In this document: in pieces, positions 1-7,647 of the stretch
Numbering within the stretch: position 1 is the stretch's first letter
Layout: every line of letters starts with the position of its first letter
Source: Salinicola salarius
GTDB lineage: Bacteria; Pseudomonadota; Gammaproteobacteria; Pseudomonadales; Halomonadaceae
Direction: 5' to 3'
NCBI RefSeq assembly: GCF_002179555.1
Contig: NZ_NHOU01000005.1
Span: forward strand, 150,644-214,643
DNA length: 64,000 nucleotides
Translations under genes and position numbers: made by a program
The notes under the pieces: generated by a model
Database searches by the model: none
What the model saw: the letters and a program-made list of their open reading frames with translations, nothing else
What the model was told of the DNA's origin: nothing

Positions 1-1155
1 GATGGTGGCGGGCTCTATCTGGAGATCACACCCGCTGGCGGACGCTATTGGCGGATGAAGTACCGGATCCATGGCAAGGAGAAGCGCCTGGCGATCGGCG
101 TCTATCCCGATGTGGGTCTGTCAGAAGCGAGAGAGGCACGAGAAGAAGCCCGCCGCCTGCTAGCCCAAGACACTGACCCCAGCACCGCCAAGCGACTGAC
201 CCGCCAGTATGGCGTTGAGAATGCCGCCAGCACGTTTCAGGCTGTGGCCGTGGAATGGCTGGAGCAGGTCCACCAGCATGAGGTGGTGCCAGAGCACTAC
301 CAGCGCAACAAGCGCCGACTGGAGCGCGACGCCTTCCCCATACTGGGACGCCGGCCGATCGCCGAGATCACCGCCCCGGAGCTGCTGGACTGCCTCAAAC
401 GGATTCAGGACCGCGGGCATCTGGAAACCGCCCACCGCGTCAAGACACTGTGCGGGCAGGTATTCCGCTATGCCATCTCCAAGGGCCGCGCCGAGCGTGA
501 CCCGACGCCAGACCTCAAGGGCGCCTTGCGCAGCGCCAGAGGCGGCCACCACGCCGCGCTGACGGATCCCGAGCAGATAGGCCCACTGATGCGAGCCATC
601 GACGGCTACGGCGGCACACCGACCGTTATCGCCGCGCTCAGGGTTTCCCCGCTGATCTTCGTCCGGCCGGGAGAGCTGCGCCAAGCGCTGTGGGAGGACA
701 TCGACCTCGAGGCCGGCGAATGGGCGTTCCAACCCAGCAAGAACGCTGATCCCTTGATCGTGCCATTGCCCACCCAGGCCGTGGCGATTCTGTCTGACCT
801 CCAAGGACTGACCGGGCATAGCCGGTACGTGTTCCCCGGGGCCCGCAGCAACGCACGCCCCATGAGCAATGCCGCCATCAAGGCCGCGTTGGACACGATG
901 GGATTCAAAGGCCAGATGACCGCCCACGGTTTCCGGGCCATGGCCCGGACGGTGCTGGCGGAACGTCTCAACTTTCCCAGCGAGTACATCGAGCAGCAAC
1001 TGGCCCACTCGGTACGCGATCCCAATGGCCGGGCCTACAACCGAACACAGCACCTCGAGCAACGCCGGGAGATGCTGCAGGCGTGGGCGGACTACCTCGA
1101 CGCCCTGCGAGCTGGCACCACCAACGTGGTCCCGCTGCGCAAAGCTGGCACATGA
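1..1155 (+). CDS. P4-type tyrosine integrase (5' end outside window)
   Basis: Site-specific tyrosine recombinase that would integrate and excise the element to its right. The frame is open from base 1, and the residues before the first ATG (base 55) read DGGGLYLEITPAGGRYW, the usual N-terminal DUF4102 motif of P4-family integrases, so the gene runs off the window and roughly 20-30 residues are missing. Catalytic residues are visible: Arg in FVRPGELR (codon at 664), HGFR (His at 925, Arg at 934), LAH, and the Tyr nucleophile in AYNR (codon at 1036). P4-type integrases usually use the 3' end of a tRNA or tmRNA gene as target. The stop is followed at once by an inverted iteron module (1160-1240). 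Confidence 0.93.
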   Translation, partial: DGGGLYLEITPAGGRYWRMKYRIHGKEKRLAIGVYPDVGLSEAREAREEARRLLAQDTDPSTAKRLTRQYGVENAASTFQAVAVEWLEQVHQHEVVPEHYQRNKRRLERDAFPILGRRPIAEITAPELLDCLKRIQDRGHLETAHRVKTLCGQVFRYAISKGRAERDPTPDLKGALRSARGGHHAALTDPEQIGPLMRAIDGYGGTPTVIAALRVSPLIFVRPGELRQALWEDIDLEAGEWAFQPSKNADPLIVPLPTQAVAILSDLQGLTGHSRYVFPGARSNARPMSNAAIKAALDTMGFKGQMTAHGFRAMARTVLAERLNFPSEYIEQQLAHSVRDPNGRAYNRTQHLEQRREMLQAWADYLDALRAGTTNVVPLRKAGT

Positions 1156-1159
1156 CCCT

Positions 1160-1240
1160 TGCTGATTCTGCTGAATTGCTGAAAGCCGCATGGCTACGGG
1201 GTTCGGACCCTGCTGAAAGCCTGCTGATAAGTTTGCTGAA
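1160..1240 (-). repeat. Six-iteron module A (inverted copy)
   Basis: Read on the minus strand this holds six 7-mers of the form (T/A)TCAGCA. Their first bases are at 1240, 1228, 1217, 1183, 1175 and 1166, giving steps of 12, 11, 34, 8 and 9. The last three repeats plus four flanking bases (1160-1187) are identical over 28 bp to the reverse complement of 5837-5864. It fills the gap between the integrase stop and the next gene. The spacing is shared with modules at 5784-5864 and 9180-9259, so this is a designed array, not simple repetition. Function is unknown; a protein-binding array is inferred. Confidence 0.85.
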
Positions 1241-1266
1241 AACCTGCTGGCGTGTGGAGAACCGCG

Positions 1267-2112
1267 ATGGATGACGAGAAAAACATGAATCCCAAGGAAG
1301 GCGGTCGCTACATTCGTCGAGATGGTGAACTGGTCCAAGTCGAAGGCCCGGCCAAAGATCCGAACGCGGAAGCTTGGCAGCGTTACGAGGAAACCCAGAA
1401 ACCGATCGACGATGCGCTCGTTGCCAATGCCATTGAGGCGCTGAGCGCACTCGAAGCGCGGATGGAAGAGATGGAACCCGGCATTACCAGCGATCGTGAC
1501 AACGTACTACCAGAGATGGCTACTCGCTGGAAATTCGATGGGTTTCCCCAGGCAGCGCTGGCGGTTCTCTTCCACATGATGAAGAAGGGCCATACAGACC
1601 TGGTGGCTGGCGCTTCCGAGTGGAAGATCCATCGGGACACTATACGAAGCGTCCGAGAGGTTTATCCCGAGCGGTACCCAGGCGAACCACTCAGACAAGC
1701 GCTGGTCGAGCACGGCTACTCGCGGCATCACAACTTCCCGCCTCCCACCTCCAGCACCGACACAATCGACGAAAACTTCGTGACGTTCGCCAAGCAGAAG
1801 GTGGCATCGCTCGGTGAAGGCGCCATCAAACCCGACACGCCACAAGCAGTATCCGCACTTGCCACCGAAGAGAAGCATATCGAAATTGCCAATCACTTCT
1901 ACACCTGGCGCCATGCATATCCGGGGCAGTTCCAGAAGACTCCAACGGGCTATGAGCGAGCGTCAGAAAAGCTGGAACAGCTTGGATATCGGGGCGTTTC
2001 GGCCGACACAATCAAGAGCGCGGTAGAGAAAGCGCCCAATTCGATATGGGCCGACATGCGAATATGGGGGATAAAGGATCCGACCCGGCGCAAAAAGGTT
2101 AAAAATTCGTAG
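1267..2112 (+). CDS. Hypothetical protein of the mobile element, 281 aa
   Basis: No family is recognised. The ATG at 1267 is chosen because GGAGA (1256-1260) lies six bases upstream; a GTG at 1252 would add five residues. The protein is soluble, with an acidic, Glu-rich helical N-terminal third, a central segment with several Trp, and a basic end (TRRKKVKNS). No signal peptide or membrane segment is visible. It is the first gene after the integrase, in the same direction, and precedes AlpA, a position often held by element-specific regulators or accessory genes. Codon use is less GC-biased than in the chromosomal genes further right. Function is not assigned. Confidence 0.7.
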   Translation: MDDEKNMNPKEGGRYIRRDGELVQVEGPAKDPNAEAWQRYEETQKPIDDALVANAIEALSALEARMEEMEPGITSDRDNVLPEMATRWKFDGFPQAALAVLFHMMKKGHTDLVAGASEWKIHRDTIRSVREVYPERYPGEPLRQALVEHGYSRHHNFPPPTSSTDTIDENFVTFAKQKVASLGEGAIKPDTPQAVSALATEEKHIEIANHFYTWRHAYPGQFQKTPTGYERASEKLEQLGYRGVSADTIKSAVEKAPNSIWADMRIWGIKDPTRRKKVKNS

Positions 2113-2186
2113 TAGTTTTTCCCCTCTTATCTCACTCCTGAAACGCCAGCCTTGCCTTGTCACTCCAAACGACGAGGCAACCCGGC

Positions 2187-2393
2187 ATGTCACAGCCCGA
2201 TACACCCACCACACCCGTAGTATTTCTTACCGCTCGTCAAGTATCCCAGCGCGAAAGCGTCAGCGTCGGCACCATCTGGCGTTGGGCACGTGAAGACAAA
2301 TTCCCTACACCTGTGAAGTTGGGCGACAATTGCACGCGCTGGCGGCTTGCCGACCTCGAGGCATGGGAAGCCGAGCGCGGGGAGGTGGCCTAA
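2187..2393 (+). CDS. AlpA-family DNA-binding regulator
   Basis: Small MerR-like winged-helix protein of 68 residues. In P4-like elements AlpA proteins act as excisionase-type regulators of the integrase. Visible signature: FLTARQVSQRESVSVGTIWRWAREDKFPTPVKLG, a helix-turn-helix with the typical W-R-W recognition helix and the KFPxPxKLG wing, then RWRLADLEAWE. The ATG at 2187 is preceded by GAGG about eight bases upstream. The stop TAA overlaps the next ATG (TAATG), implying translational coupling. It is the most obvious candidate in this element for binding a short repeated site, but nothing in the sequence proves that. Confidence 0.88.
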   Translation: MSQPDTPTTPVVFLTARQVSQRESVSVGTIWRWAREDKFPTPVKLGDNCTRWRLADLEAWEAERGEVA

Positions 2394-2836
2394 TGCTTGC
2401 CCTACTCTCCTTGCGCCGATATGCTGCAACCGTTGCGGCAAAATCCGTAACCGACCTTGGCCGGTCGAATTCACAAAGGCGCACGAGCGCCACCACCATG
2501 ATGGGCGCTTTTTTTGTGCCTGCCATGCGCTATGGCGGCTGTGCGCGGGACACCTCACGGTGTGCCGGTTTCCTTTGTGACCGGTCGGCCAACCCGCGTA
2601 CAGTCGCCCCCATCCGCTGCTTGGCCGCAGCCGGGGACGACTCCAAACACAAAGGAGCGTCACCCATGGCATCACGCCTATTCCCTACCCGAATTGCGTC
2701 TGCACGCGCTGCCGCTCATCGAGCGATGGCCAAAGCCGCCCTGTTCAGCAATTCAAGCGCCGCCGTCCGGCTCAAGCGCTACAACCACCACATTGAAAAA
2801 GCGCGCTTCCTGGAAAGCCGGGAGGTGCTGTCATGA
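2393..2836 (+). CDS. Ash/Icd-like small phage protein (alternative start at 2666)
   Basis: The 147-residue frame starts with an ATG overlapping the AlpA stop. The middle part (VPAMRYGGCARDTS... SANPRTVAPIR) resembles from memory the Ash / host-cell-division-inhibitor Icd-like proteins of P4-like prophages, typically encoded just downstream of AlpA. A strong AAAGGAG stands in front of an internal ATG at 2666 that would give a basic 56-residue protein; both products are possible. Residues 'LFSNS' are encoded by a degenerate iteron (2744-2757). The stop overlaps the next start (ATGA). Family membership is from memory of sequence pattern only. Confidence 0.55.
   Translation: MLALLSLRRYAATVAAKSVTDLGRSNSQRRTSATTMMGAFFVPAMRYGGCARDTSRCAGFLCDRSANPRTVAPIRCLAAAGDDSKHKGASPMASRLFPTRIASARAAAHRAMAKAALFSNSSAAVRLKRYNHHIEKARFLESREVLS
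2744..2757 (+). repeat. Solitary degenerate iteron pair
   Basis: One TTCAGCA (2744-2750) followed by a degenerate TTCAAGC at the same 8-base step found inside the complete six-iteron modules. It lies within the Ash/Icd-like frame. It may be a decayed half-module or chance. Confidence 0.35.
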
Positions 2837-3087
2837 AGTCACGCCACCAATCCAACAACCCCGCCGATCAGTTGGAAGAGCTGCGCGAGATCGGCGCTGC
2901 CGTTACCGCGCTGGCGGATCTGATGCGCGAAGACAACCTGCGCCGTCGCAGTCCTGATGAAGATCCGTTCCTGAGCGACGAGCGCCAGGCCGGTTTGGGC
3001 GTTGCCCTTGGCTGTATGGGGCTGCGTCTCGACACCCTCGCCGATCGCCTCGAACCAACCCGCCAGCACGGTGGCGACCATGAATGA
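2833..3087 (+). CDS. Hypothetical protein, 84 aa
   Basis: Unrecognised small acidic protein of the replication cassette. The ATG overlaps the upstream stop in an ATGA arrangement, and the downstream gene starts before this one stops, so it belongs to one polycistronic unit. The N-terminal half is predicted helical with Leu/Ala heptads (LEELREIGAAVTALADLM); the C-terminal half reads ALGCMGLRLDTLADRLE. No transmembrane segment, signal peptide or metal-binding motif is visible. It could be a structural or regulatory accessory of the primase-like protein, but this is only positional. Confidence 0.6.
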   Translation: MKSRHQSNNPADQLEELREIGAAVTALADLMREDNLRRRSPDEDPFLSDERQAGLGVALGCMGLRLDTLADRLEPTRQHGGDHE

Positions 3088-3262
3088 TGCTCTACGTCTC
3101 GCGATCGAAGCCACGCTCGAAGACCTCGAGCAAGCCGATGGCAGCTTGCAAGGCTGGCACGCGGAAGAACTCCGCGATCTACGCCGCCGGCTGGCGCATC
3201 GCCGCGACCGGCTCGACAACCTGCTGAGGGAGACCGCCGCCGATGCAGTCCAATCACATTGA
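3080..3262 (+). CDS. Hypothetical protein, 60 aa
   Basis: Very small charged helical protein, rich in Arg, Glu and Leu (EELRDLRRRLAHRRDRLDNLL), probably a coiled coil. The ATG at 3080 overlaps the end of the previous gene by eight bases, and its own 3' end overlaps the Toprim gene by 20 bases. That supports real translation within the compact cassette. No known family is recognised. Confidence 0.55.
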   Translation: MNDALRLAIEATLEDLEQADGSLQGWHAEELRDLRRRLAHRRDRLDNLLRETAADAVQSH

Positions 3263-4124
3263 GCAGCAGCTGGCGGACGCGTTGTTCTCTCACGGCATCG
3301 GACAGCTATCCATTCGGGCCGATGGCGAGATCCATCGCTTCGACGCACCGGATAAGCGTCGCGGCAACCTGTCGGGCTGGTACGTCTGCCCCACCGATAC
3401 GATCGCGGTCTATGGCTTCTGGCACACCGGCGAGCAACACACGCTGACGCTGGCGGGCGAGCATGACCCCATCGCCGCCGAGCAAGCCCGGCAGGCTGCG
3501 CAGAGAGCCCGCCAAGTGAGGGAATCCCATCGCCAGCGAGAGCAGTTGCAGGCAGCCAAACGCGCCCGACGGCTATGGGCGAGCGCCAGCCCTGCCGATC
3601 GGCACCACGCCTACCTGGTCGCCAAGCAGGTGGCACCCCATGGCCTGCGCCAGCACGGCGACCGGCTGTTGGTTCCGTTGTTTGCTGGCGGCCAACTGGT
3701 GAACCTGCAACGGATCGGCCCGGACGGTGGCAAGCGCTTCATGCCCCGAGCTCACCTCAAGGGCTGCGCGACGATCATCGGCCGGCTGGCGGCTGCATCG
3801 CGCCTGTACCTGTGCGAAGGCTGGGCGACGGCCGCAACTCTTCATGAGGCAACCGGCTACCCCGTGGTCGCTGCCATGACCGCCAACAACCTGGCCATCG
3901 TTGGGCGAATGCTGCGCCAGCGCCTGCCGGCGAGCGTGGCTATCACCGTTGCTGCCGACAACGATCGCCATACCGAAGGCAATCCCGGTATCACAGCCGC
4001 CAAAGAGGTAGCAGCCGCCATCCGTGCGGATCTGACCTGGCCGCGATTCTCCTGCATGGATTGCTCCTGTACCGACTTCAACGACCTGGCTCGCTGCCAG
4101 ACATCACGGGAGGGCGCCATATGA
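3243..4124 (+). CDS. Toprim-domain primase-like protein
   Basis: Likely primase component for autonomous replication of the element. The C-terminal half carries a Toprim fold: the acidic motif in LYLCEGWATAATLHEATG (about residue 190) and the second acidic motif in VAADNDRHTEGNPG (about residue 237). The N-terminal half has a Trp/Gly-rich segment (GWYVCPTD) like the zinc-independent front end of satellite and plasmid primases (Toprim_4 class), then an Arg/Gln-rich helical linker. 293 residues is short for a stand-alone primase-helicase, consistent with the helicase-like part lying on the next gene (DUF3987). The stop overlaps the next ATG. Confidence 0.82.
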   Translation: MQSNHIEQQLADALFSHGIGQLSIRADGEIHRFDAPDKRRGNLSGWYVCPTDTIAVYGFWHTGEQHTLTLAGEHDPIAAEQARQAAQRARQVRESHRQREQLQAAKRARRLWASASPADRHHAYLVAKQVAPHGLRQHGDRLLVPLFAGGQLVNLQRIGPDGGKRFMPRAHLKGCATIIGRLAAASRLYLCEGWATAATLHEATGYPVVAAMTANNLAIVGRMLRQRLPASVAITVAADNDRHTEGNPGITAAKEVAAAIRADLTWPRFSCMDCSCTDFNDLARCQTSREGAI

Positions 4125-5647
4125 GTCACGCCGCCGTCAAACAGCAGTTGGGGCAGCCAATCGAGCGCGGAAGCGTACTCGAGCTGAACCCTATCCCGCT
4201 GGCGAAGCGGGAGAAATCCCCTGCATTTCCGCTCGAGGCGCTGGGGCCAATCTTGGGAGAGGCAGCGGAGCGTCTGGCCTACCACGTCCAGACGCCGCCT
4301 GGCATGGCCGGCCAATCAGTGCTGGCGGCAGCATCACTGGCCGTGCAAGGGCAAGTCGATGTCGCCCGCGGGCCGATCGGTCGCGGCCCCGTCTCACTGT
4401 TCTGCATGACCGTAGCCGGCAGTGGAGAGCGCAAGTCCAGCCTCGACGGGCTGGCGTTGGCACCCATCCGCGACTTGGAAGCCGAAAAGCGCCAGGGACA
4501 CCCCGAAGCCTTGGCTGGCTACAAGGCAGCCCGTGAAGCGTGGGAGATGCGCAGGGAATCTGTGGTAAACGCGAGCAAGCCCAAGGGCCGGCAACCCATG
4601 AAGGAAGTGGATCAAGCCTTGCTGCAGGAACAGCTGGCGGAGATCGATGGACAGGAGCCACAGCCGCCAGCCACGCCGAGCATGACCTTTGCCGAGCCGA
4701 CAGCCGAGGGTATCTATCGGCACCTACAGCACAGCTATCCAAGCTCCGGCCTATTCAGCGATGAAGGCGTGGGGTTCTTCGGCGGACATGGCATGAGCGA
4801 CGAGAGCCGCGGCCGTACGGTGGCCATGGTTTCCAAGCTGTGGGACGGCTCACCGATCACCCGGACCCGTGGCACCGCCGGGGAGTCTGGCTTTCTGTCA
4901 GGCCGCCGGCTATCCGCTCACCTGATGGTGCAACCCGTTGTCGCTGCCAAGGTGTTGGGCGATCCATTGCTACAGGGCCAAGGCTTCCTGGCGCGGTTCC
5001 TGATCGTGCAGGAAACCAGCCTGGTGGGCCGTCGACTACTCAAGGGCCGCGACCCAAGATACGGCGCCCACCACGATCCGGCGATCGTCCGCTACTGGGA
5101 AACGCTGGCGGCGTTGATCCGCGAGCCCCTGGCAACCGATGAGAACGGCGCCCTTTCCCCGCGGCTTGCCACCATCGATGGCGCTGCCTACGAGGCATGG
5201 GCACGGCTCCACGACAGCATCGAATGGCAGCTGAGCCCCGAGGGCCGCTTTCGTGACGTGCAGGCGTTCGCCAGCAAGGCAGCCGACAACGCCGCCCGCA
5301 TCGCCACCGTGCTGGCAGTCGTGGAGGGTGAGCCGAACCCCACGCCGCAGCACATCGAGCGCGCCGGCCTGCTGATGTCGTACTACCTGGAATCGATGGC
5401 CGTTCGCACGGGAGAGGCGCGGCAGGATGCAAACGAACTCAAGGCCCGTGATCTGCTGGAGTGGATTCAGGCGCACGGCGGCGAGCTGCATTGCCATGAC
5501 TTCAGCCGTCTTCCGAGCGAGTACCGCACCGCTAAAGCTGCACGCCCCTTGCTGACCTTCCTGGTTGATGCCGGCCACCTGCAGATAGCCAGCAGCAACC
5601 AACACGGAAAGCCAGCCAGCTGGCGGATTCGGGAGGCTCAATCATGA
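4121..5647 (+). CDS. DUF3987 family protein (replicative ATPase-like)
   Basis: 508-residue DUF3987 protein, a family usually found beside Toprim primases in satellites, plasmids and prophages and generally taken to be replication-associated. A Walker-A-like GSGERKSS occurs near residue 100, and acidic segments FSDEGVGFFGGHGM and SKLWDGSPITRTR are typical family motifs. The ATG at 4121 overlaps the previous stop (ATGA) and follows GGGAGG at about seven bases; an in-frame upstream ATG at 4061 lies inside the Toprim gene and is rejected. The C-terminal ~90 residues look like a winged helix (LLEWIQAHGG...SWRIREA), possibly for DNA binding. Enzymatic activity is inferred only. Confidence 0.85.
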   Translation: MSHAAVKQQLGQPIERGSVLELNPIPLAKREKSPAFPLEALGPILGEAAERLAYHVQTPPGMAGQSVLAAASLAVQGQVDVARGPIGRGPVSLFCMTVAGSGERKSSLDGLALAPIRDLEAEKRQGHPEALAGYKAAREAWEMRRESVVNASKPKGRQPMKEVDQALLQEQLAEIDGQEPQPPATPSMTFAEPTAEGIYRHLQHSYPSSGLFSDEGVGFFGGHGMSDESRGRTVAMVSKLWDGSPITRTRGTAGESGFLSGRRLSAHLMVQPVVAAKVLGDPLLQGQGFLARFLIVQETSLVGRRLLKGRDPRYGAHHDPAIVRYWETLAALIREPLATDENGALSPRLATIDGAAYEAWARLHDSIEWQLSPEGRFRDVQAFASKAADNAARIATVLAVVEGEPNPTPQHIERAGLLMSYYLESMAVRTGEARQDANELKARDLLEWIQAHGGELHCHDFSRLPSEYRTAKAARPLLTFLVDAGHLQIASSNQHGKPASWRIREAQS

Positions 5648-6351
5648 TCGACCTGGTAGAAGCCGGACGCCGACTCTGGGAAATCATCGACGCCGATCCA
5701 AACGCGCAAGCAGACGATGCCCAGCCCGTCACGAATCTGGTAGAGCAAGGGCGCCAGCTATGGGAAGCCACCACCGCGCCCTTTTCAGCAACTCGATCAG
5801 CATCGTTTTCAGCAGGCGCCAAGCCCGACACGGAGGGGCTTTCAGCAATTCAGCAGAATCAGCACAGCCCCGCGCCAGTGCGAGAGATCGAGACGATCAT
5901 CTCCAGCCTAGTGAACGCTGGTCGCGACGTGGATGCCAGGCTGGCACACCAGCTACGGGAAACCATGGCACCACTGTCGCGCCGTGAACGCGCAGACCTG
6001 GCCATCGCTGTGGATGATGCGCTCGCCTCCACCGATGACCTGGACGAAGCCAGCCGAAAAGCACTGGCCCTGCTGGGTGATGCAACGGCCAGAGCGGCAA
6101 GGCGAGAAACGATCGGCGGCCGCGTGCCCTGGATTGACTGGATAGCTGAGCGCTGCGCATTGCTGGCGGAAGATCGAGCCTTCATCTGTCAGCGGATGCG
6201 CACCCTGCCGCCTCGCGTCGCCGAACGCACCGCGACGCGCTACGTGGATATCTGGCACGCCGCAGCCGATGCCGAACCCCAGCATCACCTCAAAGCCAAC
6301 CGCGGCCGAGCCGCAGCGAACCGCTCACTGCTGGCGGTAGTCAAGCGATAG
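5644..6351 (+). CDS. Hypothetical protein, 235 aa, containing iteron module B
   Basis: Unrecognised protein that closes the replication cassette; its ATG overlaps the DUF3987 stop. The N-terminus has two copies of a short motif (LVEAGRRLWE and LVEQGRQLWE). Residues ~45-75 are an uneven Ser/Ala/Gln segment (FSATRSASFSAG, LSAIQQNQ) created by iteron module B (5784-5864). The rest is helical and charged, ending basic. The low-complexity segment looks like DNA-level constraint imposed on a linker between two folded parts. Function unknown. Confidence 0.65.
   Translation: MIDLVEAGRRLWEIIDADPNAQADDAQPVTNLVEQGRQLWEATTAPFSATRSASFSAGAKPDTEGLSAIQQNQHSPAPVREIETIISSLVNAGRDVDARLAHQLRETMAPLSRRERADLAIAVDDALASTDDLDEASRKALALLGDATARAARRETIGGRVPWIDWIAERCALLAEDRAFICQRMRTLPPRVAERTATRYVDIWHAAADAEPQHHLKANRGRAAANRSLLAVVKR
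5784..5864 (+). repeat. Six-iteron module B (inside a coding region)
   Basis: Six 7-mers (T/A)TCAGCA start at 5784, 5796, 5808, 5841, 5849 and 5858 (steps 12, 12, 33, 8, 9). Repeat order is T,A,T,T,T,A in the first base, the same as module A read on the minus strand and module C. Bases 5837-5864 match module A perfectly in inverted orientation. It lies in frame within the 235-residue gene, so it is dual-use DNA. Confidence 0.85.
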
Positions 6352-6391
6352 CCCTTAGTACATGCAGGATCAGTCTTTAGCAGCTCAGGGC

Positions 6392-6413
6392 TGTGGATAA
6401 ATATTGTGAATAA
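6392..6413 (-). other. DnaA-box-like pair in AT-rich segment (candidate replication origin)
   Basis: TGTGGATAA at 6392-6400 is the exact complement of the consensus DnaA box TTATCCACA. TGTGAATAA at 6405-6413 differs from it by one base. They sit in a 146-bp AT-rich gap (6352-6497) directly after the primase/DUF3987 cassette, an unusual base composition for this GC-rich window. A replication origin is inferred; the pair could also be coincidence within AT-rich DNA. Confidence 0.45.
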
Positions 6414-6433
6414 GTTCTATCAAATAGAACTTA
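6411..6433. promoter_or_regulatory. Palindromic operator candidate upstream of RHH gene
   Basis: Perfect inverted repeat with 10-bp arms TAAGTTCTAT / ATAGAACTTA around a 3-base spacer, with a further half-site ATAGAATT at 6454-6461. It lies 65 bases before the small ribbon-helix-helix-like gene, as expected for an autoregulated operator. It overlaps the end of the second DnaA-like box, so binding could also affect replication. Confidence 0.5.
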
Positions 6434-6497
6434 AGTATTGATTATTCTCACAGATAGAATTTAAATTAACTGTATATTTAACCAGTAAAGGTGTCGT

Positions 6498-6692
6498 ATG
6501 TCTGACAAGAAAGGAATGACAGTCCATCTCGATGCAGAAACCGTAGCTGCCCTGGAAGAACAGAGAGTCAAGCTGGCCGAACAGCTACCCGACTACGCGC
6601 TGCCGTTCTGCACTCTCCCTATGCTGGCCAGACAAGCGGTCAAGGGCTGGTGCGAAGCTCAGGCCGCGTCAGCTGAGCAGGAGGGCCGATAG
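6498..6692 (+). CDS. Small ribbon-helix-helix-like protein
   Basis: 64-residue protein beginning MSDKKGMTVHLDAETVAALEEQ, a short beta strand followed by helices as in CopG/Arc-type ribbon-helix-helix regulators. No toxin partner is adjacent. The ATG at 6498 follows AAAGG at a suitable distance. The stop TAG overlaps the GTG start of the protease gene (TAGTG), so it is coupled to the capsid genes and may regulate them. A palindrome at 6411-6433 is the likely operator. Family call rests on pattern only. Confidence 0.6.
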   Translation: MSDKKGMTVHLDAETVAALEEQRVKLAEQLPDYALPFCTLPMLARQAVKGWCEAQAASAEQEGR

Positions 6693-7393
6693 TGGATATC
6701 GAGATCTATGACCTTATCGACGGGACCACAGCCGCTGAGGTCAAGCACGCTCTGGCCGGTAACACTCCTATCACCGTCTACATCAACAGCCCCGGCGGCA
6801 GTGTGACAGACGCACTGGCCATCTATAACAACTTGCGCAGCTACCCGGGCCAGGTGACAGCGAGGGTGGATGGGCTGGCCGCTAGTTCGGCCACGCTGGT
6901 GATGCTGGCAGCCGATGAGATTGTGATGGCTGAGCACAGTCTGATCATGGTCCATGACCCGTGGACAGTCGCGGCAGGCGATGCCAATCAGATGCGGAAG
7001 GCTGCCGAAACACTCGATAAGGCCAGCGAGGAAATGATCCGTCTATACGCTGATCGCACAGGGCAAGCGCCCGAGGCGATCGCAGCCATCATGGAAGCCG
7101 AAACTTGGTTCAACGCCGCCGAAGCGGTTGAGGCCGGATTTGCTCACCGCGTTGAAACCAGCGACCAAGAAAAGCCACGGCTCACCGCTGTTGCATTGGC
7201 CTACCTGAGTAGCATCACCACCCCGACTGAATCCAAGGCCCAACGTCGCGAGCAGCAGGTAACGGAACTGCTGGACACCTTCCCCAATATACCCGCTGTG
7301 GCCGCTCTCAAAGAGGATCCCAACATCATGAGCCAGACCCCGAATCAAGTCCGTGAAGCTGTCCTTCAAGCTCTCGGTGCTAGGGTCTGTTGA
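6692..7393 (+). CDS. ClpP-like prohead protease, 5' half of a broken protease-capsid fusion
   Basis: Self-compartmentalised serine protease of the ClpP fold used for capsid maturation. Visible motifs: INSPGGSV, the nucleophile region GLAASSATLVML, the His region LIMVHDPW, and ETWFNAAEAVEAGFAH. The native frame does not end here: after residue ~230 (LQALGA) it enters a MITE and stops at TGA 7391-7393 inside it. Removing the insertion (265 bp plus one TA copy, 267 bp or 89 codons) joins codon GCT-AAC in frame with the capsid gene at 7650, giving an original ~600-residue ClpP-MCP fusion. GTG start overlaps the previous stop. The protease domain itself appears intact. Confidence 0.88.
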   Translation: MDIEIYDLIDGTTAAEVKHALAGNTPITVYINSPGGSVTDALAIYNNLRSYPGQVTARVDGLAASSATLVMLAADEIVMAEHSLIMVHDPWTVAAGDANQMRKAAETLDKASEEMIRLYADRTGQAPEAIAAIMEAETWFNAAEAVEAGFAHRVETSDQEKPRLTAVALAYLSSITTPTESKAQRREQQVTELLDTFPNIPAVAALKEDPNIMSQTPNQVREAVLQALGARVC

Positions 7394-7647
7394 CGTTTCA
7401 TGCACGGCCGCGCCGGAGCCAGTTTTTGTGCGGGGCAAGGCGTGAGGAGCGTAGTTTGGTCATTCCAAATGAACGACGAATAACGCAGCACCGTGCAAAA
7501 ACTGGCCCGGCCCTTCGGGTTGCACGGCAAATGGCGCCATGCGGCGTTGCGGGATTGGAAAAGGGAACCACCCTTCTCTGCATCCCGCGCCTGGCCTGGC
7601 GCCATTTGGCGCAGCAACGCGGTTCGCGCTGAAACGTCAACAGACCC
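7383..7647. mobile_element. 265-bp MITE with 18-bp perfect terminal inverted repeats and TA target duplication
   Basis: Left end GGGTCTGTTGACGTTTCA (7383-7400) and right end TGAAACGTCAACAGACCC (7630-7647) are perfect 18-bp inverted repeats, flanked by TA at 7381-7382 and 7648-7649. No transposase is encoded. Further internal inverted similarity exists around the GCGCCAT segments near 7532 and 7600. TA duplication fits IS630/Tc1-like or some IS5-family (IS427-group) transposases acting in trans. It interrupts the protease-capsid fusion. Confidence 0.93.

Noticed and set aside
160..1338. 392-codon minus-strand frame across the integrase
   Set aside because: Shadow of the integrase, whose catalytic residues are complete on the plus strand.
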